From Malania oleifera (taxonomy: Eukaryota; Streptophyta; Magnoliopsida; Santalales; Ximeniaceae), in assembly GCF_029873635.1 (NCBI RefSeq), contig NC_080418.1, forward strand, positions 150,219,748 to 150,283,747: 64,000 bases of DNA. The letters run 5' to 3'. Below the pieces are notes generated by a model. The model ran no database searches. It was given only the letters and a program-made list of their open reading frames with translations, and had not been told where the DNA came from. Positions 47,398 through 62,190 of the stretch are shown here, one piece after another. The position numbers and the translations under genes are program-made. The number at the start of each line of letters is the position of its first letter. The stretch's first letter is position 1.

Positions 47398-48280
47398 ATT
47401 TTTTTTCAGTTAAAAGAGGGCAACACCTCTATTTATTTATTAATAAACTTTCACTTTTAGCAGAGGAATACTATGGTTACAAGATAAGCAAAAGGGAAAT
47501 TATAGAAAAATAAAATAAAGCCTTCCCAGAAACAATACAAGCAACCAACCAAATAAGGACAAAAAAAATAAACAAAACTAGCAAAGAAGATAGAGACACA
47601 AAAACAATCGTAAACAAATCAAAATTCACTAAACAAAACTCAAGGATTGAACTAACGACAAACGGATGTGAGATCCCATCTATCAATCAAAATAATACCT
47701 TTCAGATAACGTGGTAGAGGCTATTGTTTTTCGTAAATTATATTTTTTCTCATTTTTCATTCTTTACCAAGAAAATCAGCTGCACTATTGCCTTCCCTAT
47801 ATTGATGTGTCACCATGACGTTCACTTCTTTTAAGTCCATCACGAGCTCCTCTCAAAAATCTCAAAGATATCACAAAATACATCTACCTTTCTGAGACCA
47901 ATCAACTACAATTCGCGAGTCACTTTCAATAATCACATTAAAATAATGCAATCATTTGAACAAACAAATTCCCTCCCTGATAGCTTTAAATTCCGCACTA
48001 TTATTCGTACCATTGCCAAAATATCTTGAAAAAAAACGGCTTTTATCATGCCATGACAATCCCGAATAATTCCTCCACCTCCTGAAGTATCCGAATTGTC
48101 CTTACAGCTCCCATTACAATTAAGTTTTATCCACCCTGCTGGAGATTTAACTCACGAAATAATTTTTTCAGACCTGTCGCAAACTCCCTGATACTTAATT
48201 TGAAACTAGCTCAAAGTCATAATGTCCAACTTCTTCAATTTTTGAAAAAAATTGGTTCTCTCAGTTATAAAACTAACACA
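47398..48280 (-). mobile_element. LINE 3' fragment with RNase H region
   Basis: Around 48000-48145 the minus strand encodes GWIKLNCNGSCKDNSD and TSGGGGIIRDCHG, the RNase H domain (RVT_3) found at the end of many plant L1 LINEs. The 3' tail GGTGTTGCCCTCTTTTAAC ends in an A run at 47398-47406. It is 5' truncated and broken by stops. Confidence 0.75.
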
Positions 48281-51200
48281 GAATCGTGCTGATACTGTGT
48301 TGTAAATAGAAGAAGAAAAAATTTGAGTTATATAAATTTAACAGTCTAGTTCTTCAGGAATTAAATGTTGTTAATCATCTTATTATTTATATTTTATTGT
48401 AAAACATGTCTTTATATAGGCAAATATATTGACATACCAAAAGTTAACCGCATAATGAATTATTATGTGGGTATACCAAAAGTTATAACCTATTATCTAG
48501 ATAATCATTTACATAAATGTACATGTTTTTATAATAATATATATATATATTTACAAGTAAAAGAGAAACGCAATGGTTGAGTTCAGCCATTGTCCCATTC
48601 TAGCTCATGCTTGCTTTCTCCTTAAACTGACATTGTCATTAGTAGTTCTTTTCTCCTATGTCACTCTTTTCTTTAGGCAGATTGGTAAAAGCGTTCAAAG
48701 CTCAAGAGGGGAATTGGTCCAATTGGAGGTATATGTGCTGTGCGCACAATCTTTGACTCAGCTTACAAAAAGCTGCTAGGCATCTTCACACATGTCAATG
48801 TACAACCCCAACAAAAAAAATTTAGATCCTCCTAAGAATTAGCATGTGGTCTGAACAAGCTTTTTCATCAAATGAAAATATTTTAAATCATATATTTAAT
48901 ACAATAAGGTCTCAATATAATCTGATGGAACTCACCGTATTAAGTGTTTTCACTGGATGAAAATCTAATGGAAGGATCATGTTGATAGATCTACTGAAAA
49001 TTCTGAAAAAATATCAATGACTGATAGTTTATTTGTCAAAATAAAGAATACGTTGTAAAGAACTAATTGATTAGTTGAATGTTCGGGAGCCAAAAACTCG
49101 TTAATAAAGAAGCAGTTAATACATGTGCCTAGGTGCAGCTCTTCACAATATGGGACCTTAGGCGAATGATTTAATTAGGAGCCCTTAATATTTTGTTTAC
49201 TTTTTGTTTTTATTTAAAATTAATTTTTCAAAATACATCAAATAATTTTAGTTGCATGCATGTGCATTCTACCCACAAAACACGTGAATTTCAAAAATAA
49301 TGTTAACATTATTATATTAAAAAAAAAAATCGGGGGCCCTAAAATTTTTGGGACCCGCAAGCACCTCAGTGGCTTTAATGAAGAGCTGCACGTGCCAAGA
49401 TTTGATTATTTGGTTTTTTTTTTTTTTTTTTTTTTTTCATATGTGGTTAGCTAACCACTAGTGTTACAATTATACGTAAAGTAAAATGTTTGGTCCCTGG
49501 TGAAAAAAAGCCGTTAAGAAGAAAACTAGTCTTAATTTGTTAGTGGAAAAACTAGTTTTTAGCTTTTAAAAGCTAAAAAAACTATTTACCAAATACTTTT
49601 ACTTTTAAAAGAAAAAATTGAGACAAAAAAGGGTCAAACTCGTCCTAAATTATTTTATTAAAAAAAACCTTTTTGAACCAAAATTAAAAATCATTGCTCG
49701 ATTACACAAAAGGGAGTAATCAATAATCAATCTACTCTCTTTTCTATTACGTCTACGATCAAAACTAGATACCATCATCACAAATGCATCTCGTTTACCA
49801 TCTTTCATTGTTATTATTTTTGAAGCCGTCTCGATCTTATCTTTCTAGAAAAAAGTGTTTGGAAATGAAAAGGAAAAAAATAATAATATGAAAGTAAGAT
49901 TTAAGGGGATGTGCTTTTCATCCACATGCACCCAAGTGTGATGTTGTCCACCTTAGTCTACGAATTGAAAGTGATTCATTTGTGCCCTTCAATTGCGGAG
50001 TCTTTCAAGCAAACTCAATCATCAAACTTCAAAAAGGATTCTCACCTCCAAAGCTTAGCTTGGAAATTGGAATTCTAGTGAAAGGGATATTTTAACTACG
50101 TACTTTCCTATGGAATTCAAAAATCAAGTGTTTGGCACGTTACAAAACCGAACAAATATATATATATATTTCATTCAAGGCTTTGCTAGTCAAATGATCA
50201 GAGGAGTTTGAGTTTTATAGGTTACGACTTTTCATTTGAGATAATACCTTAGTGTTCAAGTAGAGAAGGGTAGAGGGATATACTCATTATTTCATTGGAT
50301 TTGTCGAGTTTTCAAAGGGTTTCGAGCACTATCGTTTGAAAAAAAAAAAATGATCTCTTCATATTTAAAATAAAATTGCATTACATATCCTTATTTGAAA
50401 TTACGGAATGGGAATTAATTTTAAAGTTTTACTTCTAAAAATTCAAGATATTGAAAACTTTTATGGTCTTCCAAGAAGTGTAAAATTAAGGACTTTAGAA
50501 TGTAAATTAACGTTTAAAAGGAAGATTTGTATTACAAATCCTCATTTGAAATTAACATTTTTTGACCTCATCTCACAAAATAAATACATCGAAACAAATC
50601 TTATTTCCCTCATTTATCTTTGCATCTCTTCGTAATCACTTATAATCATTACTAGGATAATACACCAAGCTACTAATTGGGAAAAAAAATGTTACATTTT
50701 AATTTTTTCCAAAGTCACTACACCCCCAATATATTCTACAGTCTTACTAGCATTTTCTTTAGAAAACCAAGTCCTTAAGAATATAATTCCTAAAATTATA
50801 ATAAACATTTCTAAGAATTCAAAATTGTCAAAGAAATAATAAGCTTACACATTCCCATATTTTTTTGTACACCTAAGATTCAAACTACAATCCATAATTC
50901 TCAAAAAGACTCGGCGTGGACATTTATAATTCCCAACCCATTTTATAATTTTCATAAATTTTTTGATCTAAATGACTAGTTCATAATTTTAATCCAACAA
51001 AGTATTTAACCTCAAAAAACACAATTCCAGATACCGGAGTTTATTGTGAGATTTCACTCGAGCTTACTAAATTATTACCTCAAAGATTACCACAAATTCC
51101 CCCCCCCCCCCCACCATCTTTTTTTTTTTTATTACATGGGAACTCCAGCCACCAACGAGTCCTTTGGATCCCCTGATTAGGATAAAGCCTTTCCACCGCG

Positions 51201-51832
51201 CCATGTCGTGAGGGCCACAAATTTCCTTTTTGTCACCTTCAAATCTTGAGATGGAAGCTCCAAATATATTTCACTCCGCAAATGGTGCCATTTGCTTTCT
51301 TTGTCCAACTCACTTGACAATTTCAAAATTTTGAATGGCTTATTTATATTCATAGGTTTCAAAACTTTCAAAACTGCTGCCACAACGGTCTCAGAAACAC
51401 TTTAGCTTTTTTACATGATGGAAAAAGGTCCACCAATGAATAGTCATTGTCTCACAAACAAGTGGAAAGCAAAAAGTTAGCTCAATTAGTCATAATTCAT
51501 AGTAATTTCTTGAAATCTAAACATGAAGTGCCAAATAAGAATTCAATGTTGAATTCCAAAAAAGTACTATTGGGTCAGAAGAACAGCTCACAACGAATTG
51601 ACAGAGAGAGAACAGAATTACAAGACATAATTTTGAAAAAGATATTCTTGCAAGCTTTGAAAGTTAAGGAGTTCTTAAAGAAAAATCACCATGAACTATG
51701 CATACCTTGCAAAATATATTTACACCGTACAAGGTTAATAATTAATTAGCCTTGAAGCAAGGCAACAAGCTTGGCATGATAGCTGTGACAATTCAAAAAT
51801 CATAATTAGGTTGGGGGGGAGGGGGGGAAGTA
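48281..51832. other. Gene-free AT-rich intergenic region
   Basis: No host gene is recognised. It holds poly-T runs (49418-49437), a G/C-rich phrase GGGGGCCCTAAAATTTTTGG near 49333, a palindromic TTTTAGCTTTTAAAAGC near 49556-49580, and a C14 run at 51099-51112. The phrase AACTCCAGCCACCAACGAG (about 51140) looks like a repeat remnant of unknown family. Confidence 0.4.
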
Positions 51833-52735
51833 TACAACAACAAAATCAAAGCCTTGAATTTCACCAGGTGGGATCGACTATATAAATCATTTTTTTGCTA
51901 ATTTATGTGATCATTGACCATTTCTTCGTCGCCCAACATTTTGATCCACGATCCATATTGTATAACTCGTCTTATAGCCTCTCTATAAAACTTTCTTTTT
52001 AATTTTACAGTATTCTAAGATCATAAAACATGCTTGAAGTACTTCTCCATTTACCTAACCTGCTTTAGCTCTATGTTTACATCATCTTCAATAGCTTGCA
52101 TAATAGACTCAAGGTATCGAAATTTACAAGTATTATTTATTTTTTCATCATCAAATTTAACTTTGTATCTAACATTCTTCTTACCATTACTGAAATTACG
52201 TTTCATATATTCTGTCTTATTTCTACTTATCTTAAAGCCTCTAGATTCCAAAACTTCTCTCCATAATTCTAACTTAGTCTTCACTCCGCTCCTAGTTTTA
52301 TCAATTAAAATAATATCATATGCAAACAACATATATCATGGAACCTCATTGTGAATGCTCTTAGTTAGTTTGTTCATCACTAAGATAAAGGCTCAAACTA
52401 GATTCTTGATGTATACCTATGGTAATTGAAAATTTTCTAATTTCTCCATCTATACTTCTTGCACTAGTCATAACTCCATCGTACATATCCTTAATGATAT
52501 CAATATACCTACTACATAAACCTTTTTTTCTAAAACCCATCATAGAACTTTCCTAAGCACCCTATCATATGTTTTCTCTCAGTCGTCCCTTTTCTTTTCT
52601 AACTTTTTCATTAATCTTCTTAAAAGATATATAACTTCTGTGGTAGATCTCCCAGAAATAAAACCAAATTGATTTTCTGAGACCTTCATTTCTATCCCAT
52701 AATTATGTTCGCCACTTCTTTATACCATAAAAATC
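51833..52735 (-). mobile_element. RTE-type LINE fragment
   Basis: The minus strand encodes reverse-transcriptase wording of the plant RTE clade: RYIDIIKDMYDGVMTSAR, then FSITIGIHQESSLS, then MLFAYDIILIDKTR and LESRGFKISRNKTEYM. The 3' end reads AAGGCTTTGATTTTGTTG and continues TTGTATAC; TTG-rich tails are typical of plant RTE elements. The YDD-region motif appears as AYD in place of ADD. 5' truncated, with frameshifts and stops. Confidence 0.85.
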
Positions 52736-53197
52736 ATCAATTATCAAATTAGTTCAAACCCTTGAATAATCTTTATCTCAATGTATATAATTAAGTAAAT
52801 TCACAAAATAGCCATTTTATATCTTATTGCAAGCATAGTTTAACAATATTTATACCTAAAAAAGGCATGCTTGATTATAATTTTACAATGAATGAGACTA
52901 AACATAAGTTGAATCAAAGATTACTAATTTCCTAGTTTTACCAACTTTATACATAATGAAAATAACTAGTACTTTTTAAAACACTTGTTACTAATAAATA
53001 TCATGATTGACAATGTTATAACTAATGTATATCAATAATCAACCCCTCCCTTGGATCTGCCACTGCATGACAACCAAGCATTTATGCCTAATGTAAATCA
53101 ACTTGGAAACATCCTTCTCCCTTTCATTTTTACTTTAATTGATTTATATTTTATTATTTGTATAAGTCCTACAGCATGGGCAAGACCAACCCAACAA

Positions 53198-53201
<4 letters not shown>

Positions 53202-53241
<40 letters not shown>

Positions 53242-53296
53242 CTAAATCAACATGAAAAATGTTAATTTACACACGCGCGCACGCACACACACACAA
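53202..53296. repeat. (TA)n and (CA)n microsatellites
   Basis: A TA run at 53202-53240 is followed after about 30 bp by a CA/CG dinucleotide run at about 53270-53296. Confidence 0.85.
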
Positions 53297-53639
53297 CAGG
53301 GATGCATACATCATTAACACTTTGTGAGTTGAGCTAAACTTTTGCATATTCAAGCTTGACTCATTAATAAATGAACCTTTAAAAATTGAGTTTGAGTTAA
53401 TCTCGTTAACCAATCGAGCGAAACTCAACCTTGTTCATGTGCGAATCATTTATTAATCGAACTTAAAACCAAACTAAACAAGCTAAGATTAATCTTGTTA
53501 AAATTATTATTATATATTAACAAACTTTAAAATTAGATCTAAAATTAAAATATAAATTAATGTTTAAATTTGTATTTTATTATTTTATATCATTAAAAAT
53601 TTTTAAAAGATTAAAAACTATTGTGTTTTTGTGACTTAT

Positions 53640-54010
53640 ACTTGGCGGAGTTCATAAACAAAGGAAGAAAAATATGTGTGAAGTCATTGGTGCTATGCAG
53701 CAGGTAGTCATCGATGAATAGGCTTCATTCATGATGAATGGAGATACCAAAAGCAGATAAAATTCAGACATTCAAAAGTTGTCAATGAATAGGCCTCATT
53801 CGTCGACGAATGAACCAATAATCGTTGACGAATTGACCATTTTCGTCAACGTTTGCTCTCGCGCCTACAAGGATGATTCCAAATTTTGAATGCGAATATT
53901 AGGACGGTTGAGTATTTGGAAGAAAGCCTTCATGAGGTTATTAAATATATCATTTTGAGCATATTGTGATATAAAAAGATCATTATAAACCATTGTATTG
54001 TGAACTTTGT
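53640..54010 (+). repeat. Retroelement LTR remnant with GTCGAC-core palindromes
   Basis: Motifs ATTCGTCGACGAATGAAC, ATCGTTGACGAATT and TTCGTCAACG at about 53795-53850, with decayed versions from 53705, are the same palindrome type as in the Gypsy LTRs. The rest does not align clearly with the other LTRs. No termini are recognised. Confidence 0.4.
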
Positions 54011-55832
54011 TTTTCATAGGAAAACCTTTACCGATTGCTCCTGTGAATGTAAGCTTTATCGAACCACATAAAATTTTTATATTGATTCTTATTGGTTTCA
54101 GATATACTACACGTATGAATTATATTTTGATTCTTCATTATATATTCCGCTGTGCAATCCCATACTCTTTTCATGACAAAGACAATGTTACTAATAATGA
54201 TTAACAAAAAATACTTCTCAATATATGTGTAAACTAATATCAATTTAAAATAAACTCTAAATTAAATATACAAATCAATGAACCTCCTATTAAGTAAATA
54301 GACAACTTTTTTTTGATTCTACACACTAAAAACTTAATGAGCTTACTTTATTAGTTGACTCTTTTTAAGTCTATTTTTAAAAAATAGTCCATTAAACAAT
54401 TATATTATTTATATTTTTTAAAAAGATCTAAGTTCATATTAAATGAGCAAACTCGCTAGTTTACCAAAGTAAATATTGACACAATTTTATTCATCAGAAT
54501 GAATTTAAATGAGTTATTATTAAATAGAGCACTTGCTCATATGCAGCCCACCCCCCCACTCTCGTATCTGAGAATCCATATTCTTCTTCAACTGATAGAA
54601 CGCATAGAACTAAAGTAATAACCCACTCGAGGACATGACAAAGCTTCATATTGGTGGAGCTTCAGATACTAGCAAGCTTAAGCCTGACAATTTCATTGAT
54701 AGCTCAGAGGGGGCAAGAGACATTCAGTTTTTTGAGTTCAGAAAAAAGGTGATATCTTTAATTGGTTACCACAACCAAAAAAAAGTTCACTAGGAGTATC
54801 TCAAATTCATCATAATCATAGGCAAAGATTAGAATCAAAACCATACGGATTCAGATTTGTAAAACCAAATTCTGAACTTTAATATTACTTCCATGAATTT
54901 GGAACCATATTAATGTGCTTTTTTAAGAATATAAATTTTAGACCTTGAATTTATATTTAAATAAATTTAGACAAATTTCAATGCAATTTTGTATTAAATT
55001 TTATTCAAATCTAATACAAATCCAAAAGTTCTCTAAATATGGGGTAGGCTTAAATTCAAACTCATTTTGTGGCTTCAATGATGAACAATGGGACCTCCAA
55101 ATCTAAATCCCAAGGACCCAACAATCCATAACTCTGCATTTAGAAGCATGGTTTGGCATAAATGCACATAAATCTAAATCCATTGCCTCAAATCCATTCT
55201 CCCAAGCACTAAGTAAGAATTTTCAACACAATAAAAACATTAAAAATCTGTCATATTTTCTAAGCAGCCAAATCGTCAAACACCAGCACATACACACAAG
55301 GCCTAAAAATTTTAAATAACAAATTTCAACGGCTAAATTATTTAAAATTAATAAAAGAAGGGGCCTGAAATTCCTGCCTTGGATGGAGCAATGTAAACGT
55401 GCATAAGATATAATCCAAAATTATTCTGAATTTTCCAAACTGAATTTAAATCTATGGTCCTAAACACAGGCAAGGCAAGAATTCAAAGCTGCTATGGGTC
55501 CAATATATTTGAGGAATGAACATCTGCCCAAGTAGGAGCTGGCCCAGTATGATAGCCAAAAAAGAATTAAAAGACAGCCGAAAACCAAAAAATTAAACAA
55601 AAAAGCATAAACATCAAAATTTAGGGAAACATCCATCTGATAGATCAACATGCATAATGTACTTGGAGACGACCATGAATCCACCCAAGACTGGAAATCA
55701 CTATTAATCTAAACTAGTTCTTCAAAACCACAAGTGAGTATGAAGTATGAATACTGTTACTCACAGAATAAAAAAACACAATCAAATGTTCACCAGATGT
55801 CTTTCATACACTGTTTCCCGTAGCCATTCGTC
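54011..55832. other. Intergenic region between repeats and the RPL10 3' end
   Basis: Mostly AT-rich without recognisable content. One short stretch (about 54630-54785) reads as an open, coding-like peptide and is described as a finding. The RPL10 3' UTR is expected just below 55833. Confidence 0.4.
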
Positions 55833-58068
<2,236 letters not shown>

Positions 58069-58118
58069 GGCCGCCGGTCGTCGCCTCGTCTCAAGTTGCA
58101 GCAGATTTAGGAACAGAA

Positions 58119-58148
58119 AACCCTAGAGGCGTATGTCTATATATATAC
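58119..58148 (-). promoter_or_regulatory. RPL10 core promoter: TATA stretch and telo-box
   Basis: The plus strand reads AAAACCCTAG (about 58118-58126), a telo-box, and TATATATATA at 58139-58148, which is a TATA stretch on the minus strand about 75 bp before the start codon. Telo-boxes near the start site are characteristic of plant ribosomal-protein genes and support growth-linked expression. Confidence 0.6.
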
Positions 58149-58199
58149 ATGTAAGAACTAAGAACAGGTAAGGGAATTCTATTTCCATTTCCTATTTTG

Positions 58200-59849
58200 C
58201 CCATACCCATATATTAGAATGACAGTTGAGGACACTTTTTAACTTAAATTACTCCTAAAATGAAAATATTGATTATGACGGTAACAAATTCTATAATAAT
58301 GAAATTATCTTTAAAAATATATTTTTTAAATTTTAATTATTGTAATATCCCTTCTGTTGAGCATATAAAAATTTTATTTAACATTCTAATTATCAACTTT
58401 GTTGTTAAGAAATTTGGATTTACGTTGGACGTTAACGAGCGGGATTTAAACAGTTTATGTTTGGATTAACCTACTTGTAAATGGGTGTGTAAAACATACC
58501 CCTAAAATGTACCCGATTTATAAATAAGTACCCATTAATAAATATCAATATTTATATTTAAATTTTTTTAAAGTATATTTTTATCATTTTTCTCTTTAAA
58601 TTTCAACACGAATTAAAATTTTTAAAAACAACACTTATTTTGATCATTTTTTATTTCATACTTCAAAAAAATATAGTTAAATTTTTTTTGAAAAACACAA
58701 CATCCATTCGTTACAAGGATAACCCATTGATACTCAATCCAAACTTGATTAAACAAGCGGGTCATGAGTCACCTGTTTCACATTAGCATTCATCTGTCTT
58801 TCCCTCTCTGCGAAAAAATTCATTTATGCTCTTCAATTAATTGATTGGTCTTTATGATTTTGCGCTGGTTGATCGAGCTACATTCTCCTTTCTATTTTTT
58901 ACTCCTTGATTGATCAACCATTTGTTCACTCTTGACTATCCTACTTGCAAAGCTATATATTTCCAAAAATCAAACACTTTAATTAAGACAATGAGTCATG
59001 TTTGGTGAACCCACTTTGAGAAGATTTATTGATGATATTTGGTTTGAAAAATATAAGATCACTCCTCATCTTAAATTGTCATTTTAAGGTTAATTATGAT
59101 AATTTCAAATATTGGTTAAATTTTTTTTTGAATAGCAACCAAGTTAGTGTCTCTAAAGAAACACTTACATTGCGTTAATGCATACTAATAATGCTAAATG
59201 ATCAAAATAACTAATTAACAACAACCTTAAAAAATAATTTTGAAAAAATATAAATAACATTATATAATAAAAATTAAGGAACGACAAAAGAATTTATAGG
59301 AGTGGATTTGAATGTTTCATCAAAACATTAACTCATTTAATTCATGAAATTACTCTTCTTTCAAATAAGATAGAATATAGTGAACATTTTGAAAATGCAA
59401 GCAATAGTTATTCCTTATTATTTCATTAAACACATAACAAGAAAAGAGTAGACATTCCAATGATGAAATTTGAGAGTAGTTATTCCTTATATATTCCTTG
59501 TTCCGAGAACTCAAAAAGTTTCATATTGTTTATGTTATGATACATGGAAGGCATAAATATAGAGATACAGAGGTAATATAGTCTCAGACTTCGCTATGCC
59601 ACATGATCTTATAACAATGAAAATTTGCTTAAGAAGAGAGAAATCTTGATTAAACCCCATTTGAGTAGTAACATATGAATTAGAATGATGGGACTTAGTT
59701 ACCAAAATGACTAGATTGCTAACTCAGACCCTCCAGACTTCTAACACAAGCCCAAAGATTACCGTCTTGAAATTTTGAAACATTCTCAAATCACTTTGAC
59801 AAACATTTGATTTTCCCTTGCCAAAATTAACAAAGAAAAAATAAATTTC
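58200..59849. other. Intergenic region upstream of RPL10
   Basis: AT-rich, with no recognisable gene or repeat family. Short open frames look random. Confidence 0.45.
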
Positions 59850-61070
59850 CATCTTTGATATTTTACAAGAGTTTTTGAATCCAAGAATATGTTGCTGGCC
59901 TTATATCTCTGAGATACGGAGGGTCATCTTCAGAATGCAGGTAGAGGATACCCTTGGCAGAAGCCAGTGCAGTTCTCAATCTCATTGCAAAACTTAAGAG
60001 GCTCTCTAGACTTGCATTAAGAATTTAAGCTGCAATGGCAAACTGTCAAAGTCACCGCAGAATGGTATACAAAAGAAAGCTAATACAAACAAAATAAATT
60101 AATCGATTAATAAATAAACTCAAAGGGCGAATCTGAGAACCAGAAAGAGTTATCCCTCAAAGTGCCATTTGACATGGACTCATTGATTAACATCTGCATA
60201 CACAACAACAATGTACATGATGAGATTAACTTTCCCAGTTCATAATGTCAATCCCTAATAAAAAAAATAGAGAAATGGAGTTGTAAATTTGCCCCTCTTG
60301 AAGCAAAGTATTGATCATAAAGAGGAAAAGAGAAACTATATTTTTAACACGGGTAATTATTCACTGAAATTCACCTTGAGAGGAAAGAAACATGAATAAA
60401 GAATTGCTGTTATCCTAAATTAAGCAGTTCCTCTTTACTTAATAACTAGTTTGCGAGTGGTTCGACACCATCAAGATAGAAACTTTGAAGCAACTCCAAT
60501 GTCTGGTATCTATTGGATTCATATTCCTTATTTTTGTTTTTCATGTATAAGTGGCAACACACACACAAACACAAACACACACACATATTCATCTGAGCCA
60601 TAAATACTTCTCCAAGCCCTTCAAGATTTGTTGCACCAGTTTCTTTGTTGTCAAACCATTTCTCAAAAATTTAAATGTGCCAATTGAGTATTTACCCATG
60701 CCACAGATGGTACTGATGATCTCATAAAACCTCCTAAAACGAAAATTAGGTGAATTCTAGTATTCATACAAGGGTAGATAAATGAATAGATATCATACAC
60801 ACATTAACATAGAGAGGCAGAGAGAGAGATAGTCTGTTCACCATCTTCATCACAATATCCAATCAAAGACACTAGATGCGATGATGCAACCGAGACAGTA
60901 ATCCTATTTCTGTGAAGAATTCCTTTTCACCCTGTAATTTTGTGCACGTTTTATGGCAATGACCATTCCATCAGCAAGAAACCTTTGTAGACCTTTCCAT
61001 ACCCTCCTTGGCCAACTTGAGTAGAGATGCTAAAATTGTCTGTTGCCAGCACCATTTCTCAATTTCTATG
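59850..61070 (-). pseudogene. LRR receptor-like kinase fragment (LRR-VIII type), decayed
   Basis: Three exon-like pieces lie in gene order on the minus strand. At 61065-60822 the kinase N-lobe reads [65 protein letters not shown]. At 60195-60125 comes SMSNGTLRD. At 60009-59880 comes RLRTALASAKGILYLHSED and PPYLRDIRPAT. This matches the kinase domain of plant LRR-VIII receptor kinases. It is broken: a one-base shift lies between KVYKG and ADG, the catalytic HRD reads LRD, and the wording fades before the DFG region. I see no LRR or membrane part. Confidence 0.75.
60545..60586. repeat. (CA)n-type microsatellite
   Basis: An ACACACAAAC-like run within the gap between pseudogene pieces. Confidence 0.75.
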
Positions 61071-61290
61071 GGGAGCTTAGACACCATCAACTTATAAAGA
61101 AACCATTTCTACCTATGGATTTCTTACCTTCTCAATTTTAAAAAATAGATTTAAACAAGATTCATATTGGGCTTTGACTTATGATTAATGGGTCAACTTT
61201 AATCTAGAAAGAATTGGTGGGGCTTCTCAGTCCTGCGTGGAATTACTTATACTGAACTTCAGCATTTACGCCAACTCTTAGGATATATCA

Positions 61291-62190
61291 TTAAATAAAT
61301 AAAGTACTAACAACTTAAACAAGTAAAAACTAGAAGGTTGAAGTTGAAAAATATAAAAATCAAATTACTAATATTATCAAAATAAAATAATCTTTTTACC
61401 AAAACAGTGTTCATATCAAGTTGTTAATTAATGCATCTCTTTTGAACATTAAAAGAAAATAATTTTTGTATCATTAATTCATTATCATCATCGTCGTAAT
61501 CTCCCCCAACTTTCATAGATTACTAAGAATAATTTATGAAAGGGAAAAGAAAAAATAAAAATGAGAAGAAAAAGTTTAAAAAATAAACTTTTTTTTTTCT
61601 TGTGACTTACATAATGGTAGCAGTCCGTAACAGCTGCTACAACTATAATTTTCCTTCCCACTATGCTTTTGAATACCAGCCGCGACAATTACGCAATGCC
61701 ATTGCAAAACAACTTTTTGGGTTTTCGATATCATTACACACCGTTAAATCAGTGGTAAGGAAAATCACAACTGTAGGTGCCATTATGGACCAGTACTGTT
61801 ACATAACAGCAACTATGGTCGTTAGGTAACCACTACTGGACTGTTACAAGAAAAAAAAAAAAAAAAAGTATATTTTTACAAGAAAAAAAAAAAACGTATA
61901 TTTACTTTTTAATTTTTTCTTCCCTTTCATAAATTATGTTTAGTAATCTATGAAGAGAGAGAGAGAGACTATAATGAGGATGATAATGAATTAATGATAC
62001 AAAAGTTATTTTCTTTAAATGTTCAAAAGAAATGCTTTAATTAATAATTTGATATGAAAGTTATTTTGCTAAAAAAATTATTTATTTTGATAATATTAAT
62101 AATTTGATTTTCTGTTCTATATTTTTCAACTTTGACTTTTTTTTTTTCTAGTTTTTTTCTTGTTCAAGTTGTTAGTACTTTATTTATTAA
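61291..62190. mobile_element. Foldback (long inverted repeat) element, 0.9 kb
   Basis: The left arm (61291 to about 61600) and right arm (about 61850-62190) are imperfect reverse complements for about 300 bp. Matching words include AATAAATAAAGTACTAACAAC at the tips (described to 20 bases: AATAAATAAAGTACTAACAA), TCTTTTGAACATT, GTATCATTAATTCATTATC and CATAGATTACTAA. The 250-bp centre has CTTGTGACTTAC and GTTACAAG at its edges and GTAACAGCTGCTAC inside. No protein is encoded. It fits a non-autonomous DNA transposon of the foldback/long-TIR MITE kind. Confidence 0.75.
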
